NCBI GenBank assembly: GCA_964559435.1
Contig: CAZLHI010000050.1
Coordinates: 1 to 19,760, forward strand
Reading direction: 5' to 3'
Length of the DNA: 19,760 bases
Source: Hebobacterum sp964559435
GTDB taxonomy: Bacteria > Armatimonadota > Hebobacteria > Hebobacterales > Hebobacteraceae
Made by a program: the position numbers and the translations under genes
The notes under the pieces: model-generated
Database searches by the model: none
What the model was told of the DNA's origin: nothing
Seen by the model: only the letters and a program-made list of their open reading frames with translations
Shown here: piece after piece, positions 14,597-19,760 of the stretch
Numbering within the stretch: the stretch's first letter is position 1
Layout of the letters: the number at the start of each line of letters is the position of its first letter

Positions 14597-16057
14597 CTAG
14601 GCGCGCGCGGCTTCGAGCCGGATACTTCCTCGCGTTTTCTGGGTCACCTTGAAGTCTTCGCTTACGCGATAGCCCACCACCCACACGATATCGCCTCCGG
14701 ACAGGACGAGCGGGATCTGATCGCGCTCAGCCCGCGGGACCTTCGCGTTGACGAAGAAGTCTTGCAGCTTGACGGTCCCCTTCATTCCGATGGGACGGAA
14801 TCGGTCGCCGCGCCGACGTGTTCGGACGACGAGCGGCCCCTGCACTCTCGCTGCGTTCACAAGGGCCGCCAACGGAGTCGGCGGCGGACGCTTCGCTCGT
14901 GACCGGCTGGCAGTTATGGCGATCCCGAGCTCAGGAATGGCGAGCTTCCCCGGGACAGGGAGCAGCCACTCCTCACCAGTCGGGGTCTTCTCAGCAGGCG
15001 CGGGAGCGATGACCAGTTCGCCGTAAGTACGCTCAGCACAAATCCCACCCGGGAGCTCGACGACGGCGCCCGTTCTGCCAGACAACGCCAGCTCGACCAG
15101 TGCCTCTATACGCTCCAGGTCTATGTCGAGCTCGTCTCCTTTGACCCTGGCGATGGCGGCTCTCAGCACTCTGCGCTGAAGAGCCGCAGCCAGCGCGCTG
15201 AAGAGGCTGAGCAGGATGCCCACCTCGCCCGGACGCTGGGAGGCCGCACCCCGCAGAGCGTTCTCAGCCTGCTCTGACATGAAGTCGTCCTCGGCCCGCA
15301 TGATCTCCGCGAGCCGGCACAGGTTGAACACAACGGCCGGCTGAAGCCGTTGGAGTGCTGGCATGATCTCATGCCGGACACGGTTCCGTGCAAAGGAGGG
15401 GTCCTGGTTCGACTCATCGATCCGATACGCGAGCTGGTGCTCTGCGCAGTACTGCTCCACGGCCGACCTCGGGATCCCGATCAGCGGACGGATGATCCTG
15501 CCTCGGACCGGCGGGATCCCTGCCAGCCCCCTCGGGCCGGCGCCCCGCAGCAGGTTGAGAAGAACGGTCTCGGCCTGATCGTCGGCGGTGTGGCCGGTGG
15601 CGATGCGGCGCGCTCGGAAGCGGTTGGCAACTGACTCCAACCACTGGTATCTGACCTCCCGAGCGGCGAGCTCAAGGGAGAGACCACGGCTCTCCGCATA
15701 GCCTGGCACATCCGTCTTGTGCTGGTGGAAAGGTACTCCCAGCTTGCGCGCCAGCGAGCGGGCCGTCCTGGCATCGGCGTCGGCGTCCACGCCGCGAATT
15801 CCGTGGTGGACGTGGCCCGCCCGGAGTCGGAATCTCAGTCTTGCTCCGAGTTGCGCCAGCGCATGCAGCAGAGCCGTGGAGTCGGGCCCGCCTGAGACAG
15901 CGACGAGCACTAAGTCGCCGGCAGCTACCATGCGGTGCGCGTCAATGGCGAGCCGAACCTGCTCCAGGAAGTCCGCCCCTTTATCGCTCGAAGAGGAGGT
16001 GGACGAGGCGCCATCCCTCTTCGATGAGACGTCCTGTGGCTGCGGCGTTCTCCTCAT
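14597..16057 (-). CDS. tilS: tRNA(Ile)-lysidine synthetase
   Basis: Attaches lysine to C34 of the CAU-anticodon tRNA(Ile), changing its codon reading from AUG to AUA; essential in most bacteria. The N-terminal PP-loop ATPase motif VAVSGGPDSTALL is present, followed by HVHHGIRG, LELAAREVRYQWL, TGHTADDQAETVLLNLLRGAGPRGLAGI and RIDESNQDPSFARNRVRHEIMPAL, all family signatures. The linker and the TilS C-terminal domain (VRTRRRGDRFRPIG, KLQDFFVNAKVPRAERDQIPLV) complete the protein. The start is uncertain. ATG at 16057 overlaps the apgM gene by 77 bases and adds about 30 residues of low-complexity sequence. A CTG at 15967, just after AGGGGCGG, sits exactly where TilS proteins usually begin. Confidence 0.95.
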   Translation of the reverse strand: MRRTPQPQDVSSKRDGASSTSSSSDKGADFLEQVRLAIDAHRMVAAGDLVLVAVSGGPDSTALLHALAQLGARLRFRLRAGHVHHGIRGVDADADARTARSLARKLGVPFHQHKTDVPGYAESRGLSLELAAREVRYQWLESVANRFRARRIATGHTADDQAETVLLNLLRGAGPRGLAGIPPVRGRIIRPLIGIPRSAVEQYCAEHQLAYRIDESNQDPSFARNRVRHEIMPALQRLQPAVVFNLCRLAEIMRAEDDFMSEQAENALRGAASQRPGEVGILLSLFSALAAALQRRVLRAAIARVKGDELDIDLERIEALVELALSGRTGAVVELPGGICAERTYGELVIAPAPAEKTPTGEEWLLPVPGKLAIPELGIAITASRSRAKRPPPTPLAALVNAARVQGPLVVRTRRRGDRFRPIGMKGTVKLQDFFVNAKVPRAERDQIPLVLSGGDIVWVVGYRVSEDFKVTQKTRGSIRLEAARA

Positions 16058-17186
16058 CGAAGGCCTCGGCAGCGTCAGCGGGCGGGCCAAGCACAGCGAA
16101 TGGCACTGGCTCGCGCGCGTGCGTCTTGGTCGCGATCTTCGTATAGTGATCGCAGATTATCATTATCCGGCTGTCGGGAACTGCCTGCAAGCGATTCAAA
16201 AGCGGCCCGACTACCTCTTTGTCGATCTGCTCGAGCGCCCAGACCTTCCGCTCGGGACTCGCCTGGTGGCTCGCCTCATCAGGCGCCTCGATGTGCACGA
16301 CGACGAAGTCGAAGGCGTCGAGAGCGTCGAGGGCGGCCTGCGCCTTTGCCCCGAAGTCCGTTTCGAGGTTCCCTGTGGCGCCCGGCACGGTCGGCGCGGA
16401 TAGGCCTGCGCACTTGCCGACCCCTCGGACGAGGTCGACGGCTGCGATGACGACACCCGGCATCCCGCGGGCCAGGGCGAAGGAAGGTAGTTCGCACTTC
16501 CGCCCTTGTCCCCACAGCCAGATCATGTTGGCCGGCGGCTTCCCTTCGTCGCGGCGCCGCTTGTTGATGTCGTGGGCCTCGAGGACCTCGATGGAATCGA
16601 ACATCAACTGGCGAAGCATGTCTTCTCCATCGCCTTGGGGTAGGTGCGGCTCGATTGGCTGTCCGACGATGTCGTGGGGGGGCGTTGTCCTTACGTCCGG
16701 GGAGCCTTCCCGCCAAGCCATTATATGGCGGTAGCTCACCCCGGCATAGAACTGGACGCGGCGAGTGGCCAGCTTGTCGTTGATCGAGCCAATGAGGACC
16801 CGGGCATCGGCCGAGGGGATCTCACCAGCCGAGTAGTCGATCAGCGTTGTGCTGTCTGAGGTGACAAGGTTGCAGCGAAAAGCCACATCCTCAGCGTTCA
16901 GGGGCACATCCATGCCGGCCGCTTCCAGAGGAGCGCGGCCCGTGTGGTAGCGCCGCGGATCATAGCCGAGGATGGATAGGGTGGCGATGTCGCTGCCTGG
17001 CTCCATGTGCTCTGGAATCGTCCGTGCGAGGCCACAGACTCCGTTTCGGGCAATCGAGTCGCAGTGCGGCAGGAGGGCGGCCTGCAGCGGAGTCATGCCG
17101 CCTAGGTCCGGTTGGGGCTCATCGGCCGCGCCGTCCATGATCACAATGAGGCGCTTGTCTTGCACCGGGGACGATGGCACCTGCAT
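15981..17186 (-). CDS. apgM: Cofactor-independent phosphoglycerate mutase, archaeal type (aPGAM)
   Basis: Interconverts 3- and 2-phosphoglycerate in glycolysis and gluconeogenesis. The 401-residue protein belongs to the alkaline-phosphatase-like superfamily: IVIMDGAADEPQPDLGGMTPLQAA holds metal ligand Asp18, and EPGSDIATLSILGYDP holds the Ser65 nucleophile that is phosphorylated in catalysis. Later come HIEAPDEASHQ and ICDHYTKIATKTHAREPVPF with the other metal ligands. The family is common in archaea and scattered bacteria. ATG at 17186 is chosen because a good promoter ends only about ten bases upstream; no clear ribosome binding site precedes it. An internal GTG of the PVQDKR segment is an alternative. 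It heads a leftward unit with tilS and the M24-like gene. Confidence 0.93.
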   Translation of the reverse strand: MQVPSSPVQDKRLIVIMDGAADEPQPDLGGMTPLQAALLPHCDSIARNGVCGLARTIPEHMEPGSDIATLSILGYDPRRYHTGRAPLEAAGMDVPLNAEDVAFRCNLVTSDSTTLIDYSAGEIPSADARVLIGSINDKLATRRVQFYAGVSYRHIMAWREGSPDVRTTPPHDIVGQPIEPHLPQGDGEDMLRQLMFDSIEVLEAHDINKRRRDEGKPPANMIWLWGQGRKCELPSFALARGMPGVVIAAVDLVRGVGKCAGLSAPTVPGATGNLETDFGAKAQAALDALDAFDFVVVHIEAPDEASHQASPERKVWALEQIDKEVVGPLLNRLQAVPDSRIMIICDHYTKIATKTHAREPVPFAVLGPPADAAEAFDEENAAATGRLIEEGWRLVHLLFER

Positions 17187-17195
17187 CGTGCCCGC

Positions 17196-17225
17196 AGTAT
17201 AGCAAGGGAGCCGCGCTGGGGTCAA
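17196..17225 (-). promoter_or_regulatory. Sigma-70-type promoter for apgM-tilS-M24
   Basis: On the - strand, TTGACC (17225-17220) and TATACT (17201-17196) match the -35 and -10 consensus at five of six positions each, with an 18-base spacer. Transcription would be expected to start around 17189, within about five bases of the apgM ATG at 17186. Confidence 0.65.
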
Positions 17226-17408
17226 ACTGCCCCCTGTCGCGGGGTGATTGCTCATGCCTCGGTCTGGCGAGATGCACTGTGGGGTTCTGTCCGAGGTAAG
17301 GAATAAGCACTCCGGTGGACGGGGGTGGCAGCGCGCCCTCTCCGCCGGCCCCTCGCGTCGGAAGCACTCAGAGAAATGGAGTATCGTTGGATTGGGAAGG
17401 GAAGCGGC

Positions 17409-17849
17409 ATGGGACAGACGGTCTTGGTAGTGGACGACCATCCGCCGACTGTTGAGCTCATCAAGGATGCCCTCACTCCACAGGGATTCGAAGTGATATC
17501 CGCGCACAATGGCGCCGAGTGCCTCGTAGCAGTCGATGAGCAGCGGCCGGACCTTGTCATACTGGACGTTCATATGCCGGTCTTGAACGGACTGGACGCG
17601 CTGCGTCTCCTGCGTCAGAGGCTCCACGAGCAGAACTTGCCGGTCATCGTGCTGAGCGGCCGCAGCAGCTTTCCCGAGGTAAGGAGCGCCTGGAAGAGCG
17701 GTGCGGACATATATCTAACTAAGCCGGTCAGGATCGGAGCGCTCGTCGCAGCCGTCAAATGGCTGCTGCGCGGGGGCCAGGGCGGCGACGATCCGAAAGG
17801 CTCCGTGCCGAGCGAAGTAATGAGCGGCGTAGTGGCAAGAGACATCTGA
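17409..17849 (+). CDS. Single-domain response regulator
   Basis: Receiver domain without an output domain, 146 residues. The acidic pair Asp9/Asp10 (VLVVDDHPP), phosphoacceptor Asp53 (LVILDVHMPVLNGLDAL), Ser83 (VIVLSGR) and Lys105 (YLTKP) are all present, so it should be phosphorylatable. About 25 residues after the receiver form a short Gly/Ser tail with no recognised domain. Such proteins signal by protein-protein contact or act as phosphate relays. The ATG at 17409 follows GGGAAGGGAAG. No histidine kinase is in the window. A degraded paralogue lies 235 bases downstream. The gene is divergent from apgM, sharing the 17227-17408 intergenic region. Confidence 0.92.
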   Translation: MGQTVLVVDDHPPTVELIKDALTPQGFEVISAHNGAECLVAVDEQRPDLVILDVHMPVLNGLDALRLLRQRLHEQNLPVIVLSGRSSFPEVRSAWKSGADIYLTKPVRIGALVAAVKWLLRGGQGGDDPKGSVPSEVMSGVVARDI

Positions 17850-17889
17850 AGCGTCCGGGCGCCTTGCGGGCGGGGCCGGCCCTGTGCGG

Positions 17890-18060
17890 ATGACTTTGTC
17901 GGCCGACGTGGGTCCGGTGATCGGCCGCTTGGAACTGCCGAGCATGATACGGGCGATCCAGCAGAGATCGGCCCGGGAGCGGAAGACACTCTGCGCGTGC
18001 ACAGCAGGGGATTCCGGTCGAGGATCGCATCGAGCCGCCGCTGTGTCGAGTTGGAGCTAG
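17890..18060 (+). CDS. Possible small protein or gene fragment of 56 codons
   Basis: An ATG-started reading frame lies between the intact and broken response regulators. The segment GRLELPSMIRAIQQRSARERKTL loosely resembles the start of DUF4388 (PATAN) domains, which often accompany response regulators and read G-x-L-x-x-x-x-L-x-x-L-x-x-x-x-x-x-K-T-G. The remainder (CACTAGDSGRGS...) does not. No strong ribosome binding site is seen. It may be the 5' remnant of a decayed gene, or a chance frame. Low confidence. Confidence 0.25.
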   Translation: MTLSADVGPVIGRLELPSMIRAIQQRSARERKTLCACTAGDSGRGSHRAAAVSSWS

Positions 18061-18084
18061 CGAGAGCGCCGGAGAGGCTGTCGC

Positions 18085-18380
18085 GTGGGAAAGAAGATGC
18101 TAGTCGTAGACGATCATCCTGCCGTGGTAGGGCTCATCTCTGATGCCCTGACGGCGGACGGCTTACAGTATTATCGGCCGAGAACGGAAAAGACGGACTG
18201 ACTCTCGTCGAGGAGGAGATCCCCGACCTGGTCATACTGGACATTATGATGCCGGTTCTGAGCGAGCTTCAGGCTCTCAGGATTCTCCGGAGCAGGCCCG
18301 AAACGCTGTACCTTCCCGTCGTTCTGTTGACCGGGCGAGACGGCCACAAGGAGATGCTGGCATCGCCCGTCAAGCACTGA
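18085..18380 (+). pseudogene. Decayed response regulator receiver, frameshifted and truncated
   Basis: This is a paralogue of the intact receiver at 17409. The first frame starts with GTG at 18085 (ribosome binding site GGAGAGG) and reads GKKMLVVDDHPAVVGLISDALTADGL, then stops at about 18200. Shifting frame near 18166-18172 restores homology: LSAENGKDGLTLVEEEIPD, LVILDIMMPVLSELQALRIL and LPVVLLTGRDGHKEML, ending at TGA 18380. The restored product keeps the acidic pair, the phosphoacceptor Asp and the Thr. It ends before the conserved Lys (TKP) and last helix. With both a frameshift and a missing C-terminus, sequencing error alone cannot explain it, so this looks like a real pseudogene. The similarity to the intact copy suggests tandem duplication. 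Confidence 0.8.
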
Positions 18381-18660
18381 CCCGGCTTTGGCCGCTCGCG
18401 AGGACATACCCCCCGGGGGCCCGATCACCTCACACCAGGACAGACACGCCCCCATATCCCCAACTGCGCTCAGCCTTATACCCCCAGGTGTTCTGCCATC
18501 GTCGCGTGCCGAGGTCGCGAGAACGGCATCTGCTCCCCGCAACTGTGACCGGTAGGCACCCTGCCGGAGTGCAGCACGCGTTCTTTCTGCCGGGCGACTC
18601 AGGGACATGCCGGAGTCTATCTGTTGGCCAGGCGGCCTTGAGGTCTCGGATACCTGAAAC

Positions 18661-18721
18661 GCGGGAGGGCGCTGTCCCGCGGAGGTCCGTGGCCAGGCTC
18701 GGAAACACTCCAGGCCTGGCC
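18661..18721. repeat. Two adjacent short hairpins
   Basis: GCGGGA (18661-18666) pairs with TCCCGC (18675-18680), and GGCCAGGC (18691-18698) pairs with GCCTGGCC (18714-18721) around a 15-base loop. They lie in non-coding sequence just left of the longer inverted repeat. Confidence 0.5.
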
Positions 18722-18746
18722 CGATTCAGCACGCACACTGCACAAT

Positions 18747-18815
18747 GACGTCCGGCCCCGGTACTCAGTTCATCGCGTTGCGCCCACTCAGCACGATTCC
18801 CGGGGCCGGATCGTC
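18747..18815. repeat. Long inverted repeat with 38-base loop
   Basis: TCCGGCCCCGG (18751-18761) and its exact complement CCGGGGCCGGA (18800-18810) are extended by GACG (18747-18750) pairing with CGTC (18812-18815) across one bulged T. The loop holds two copies of ACTCAG. It sits about 100 bases beyond the stop of the IclR gene, in that gene's transcription direction, so it may be its terminator, or part of a structured RNA. Confidence 0.55.
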
Positions 18816-18911
18816 GCACGATAGGATACCCTCGCACTGTGCGCAACAAACTCTCACTATGCGAGAGGATCAGGACCGGCCATCCTTGGGGAAGCGACCT
18901 ACACGCCTGGC

Positions 18912-19745
18912 CTATTCGCCCTCGTGCGGGGTCACCACAACCCCACGGCTTATCAGGAAGCTGATGCGCGCGGCGGCCTGGTGCAGTCTCGGCAACCACG
19001 CCAGCAATGCCTGGTCGCTTACCTCGCTTCCGGCGCCGACCAGCGCTAGGCCCCCAAAGACCTTCTGCCGATCATCGAACACCGGAACCGCTGTGCCATA
19101 CACTTCCTCAAGGAACTCCCCCCGGCTGAGTGCGTACCGCTGCTCTCTGACGAGCGCCAGCTCCTCCCGTAGGCGGTCGGGCGAGGTGATTGTTCGATCC
19201 GTGAGTTTCGGGAGCGCGTCTTTGAGCCACTCGTTTAGTTCCAACTCCGGGAGGCCAGCAAGGTAGCACTTTCCGGACGCCACGGCATGCGCCGGAGCAG
19301 GTGGGCTCGCGCTTGGGTCAAAGCGAAGCGGGTGCGGCGACAAGGCATACATGGCCATCGCCATCGCGCGGAAGCTTTCCTCAACAAACGAGAGAATGCA
19401 GGTTGCTCCGGTCGAGTTGGCCAGGTTATCGAGGATTTGCTGGGCCTCATCTGCGAGCGATTGACCCCCTTGAAGATAGGGCGCGGGCTGCAGCCACGCG
19501 AGCGGGCTGAAGCGATAGCGGCCGCTCTCGGAATCCTGCGTCACCACCCGCTCTGTTATCAGCGTGTGCAGCAGCCGGTGGGCAGCTGATTTGTCAGGCC
19601 TCAGCTCACGGCTGATCTCTGACCGCCGTTTCCCCTGCGGGTGCCTCACGAGCAGGGCCAAGATACGCATCGCCCGCGCCGCAGACTGCACGACCTTGCT
19701 TCGGCCCTCGCTCTGCCGCCGCTGCGTTCCGCCGTTCGTGGACAT
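18912..19745 (-). CDS. IclR-family transcriptional regulator
   Basis: The 277-residue protein has the winged helix-turn-helix of IclR regulators at about residues 17-82: VVQSAARAMRILALLVRHPQ, RSEISRELRPDKSAAHRLLHTL and RYRFSPLAWLQ. The ligand-binding GAF-like domain (about 95-265) shows SFVEESFRAMAMA, PAHAVASGKCYLA, DRLREELALVREQRYALSRGEFLEEVYGTAVPVFDDRQKVFGGLALVG, all typical. These proteins bind DNA as dimers or tetramers, and small acids or sugars act as effectors; the target genes are often adjacent, here probably beyond the right edge. The ATG at 19745 follows GAGGCGGGA on the - strand. Nothing in the window identifies the effector. Confidence 0.93.
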   Translation of the reverse strand: MSTNGGTQRRQSEGRSKVVQSAARAMRILALLVRHPQGKRRSEISRELRPDKSAAHRLLHTLITERVVTQDSESGRYRFSPLAWLQPAPYLQGGQSLADEAQQILDNLANSTGATCILSFVEESFRAMAMAMYALSPHPLRFDPSASPPAPAHAVASGKCYLAGLPELELNEWLKDALPKLTDRTITSPDRLREELALVREQRYALSRGEFLEEVYGTAVPVFDDRQKVFGGLALVGAGSEVSDQALLAWLPRLHQAAARISFLISRGVVVTPHEGE

Positions 19746-19760
19746 TCCCGCCTCAGACTA

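Larger units (their letters stand above)
18381..18911. other. Intergenic region of about 530 bp without a convincing gene
   Basis: No reading frame here shows protein-like composition or a recognisable motif. A - strand frame (18999-18430) overlaps the IclR gene and looks random. The region lies between the response-regulator pseudogene (+) and the IclR gene (-), which converge on it. It contains several inverted repeats, listed separately. Confidence 0.6.

Noticed and set aside
18430..18999. A 189-codon open frame on the - strand before the IclR gene
   Set aside because: It overlaps the IclR C-terminus in another frame, its composition looks random (rich in Arg, Pro, Cys, Trp), and it contains the inverted repeats.
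1..19760. CRISPR arrays, tRNA or rRNA genes, insertion sequences, prophage genes
   Set aside because: I saw no regularly spaced repeats, no tRNA-like cloverleaf with GTTCGANTC arms, and no transposase, integrase or phage proteins.

Overview
The window is GC-rich, densely packed bacterial chromosome with a ribosomal-protein operon at its left end. I see no IS element, phage gene, CRISPR array, rRNA or tRNA. Taxonomy cannot be fixed from these genes. The combination of a bacterial rpsF-ssb-rpsR operon lacking rplI, a bifunctional PGI/PMI, an archaeal-type cofactor-independent phosphoglycerate mutase, and cobalamin-free sugar-phosphate genes suits an uncultured high-GC phylum (Armatimonadota-like or similar). 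That is a guess, not an identification.

Region 1 (1-2941, +): rpsF, ssb and rpsR are followed without an obvious break by a bifunctional phosphoglucose/phosphomannose isomerase and a small membrane protein. rpsF has no ATG/GTG/TTG where bS6 should begin. ATT at 101 fits instead, and its ribosome binding site sits in a strong hairpin. Region 2 (3079-4544, +): flavin-reductase-like protein, acylphosphatase, and a flavodoxin-fold oxidoreductase.

Region 3 (4541-10987, +) is the most distinctive part. It is a tightly coupled run: GH94 glycoside phosphorylase, phosphoheptose-isomerase-like SIS protein, HAD phosphatase, a conserved protein of unknown function with a possible NAD-binding (deoxyhypusine-synthase-like) fold, and a GlmS-type SIS isomerase split by a frameshift. 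I infer a sugar-phosphate pathway fed by phosphorolysis. The substrate is unknown. Region 4 (11035-12317, +) holds an exported cyclophilin and an exported CAP-domain protein, ending in a strong hairpin.

Region 5 (12359-17186, - strand, transcribed leftward): a promoter at 17225-17196 lies almost on top of the apgM start. The order is apgM, tilS, a metal-site-deficient M24 peptidase-like protein, then two small exported Cys-containing proteins of unknown function. Region 6 (17409-18380, +): an intact single-domain response regulator, a 56-codon ORF, and a decayed paralogous response regulator (frameshifted and truncated). Region 7: about 530 bp without a convincing gene but rich in inverted repeats, then an IclR-family regulator on the - strand at the right edge.
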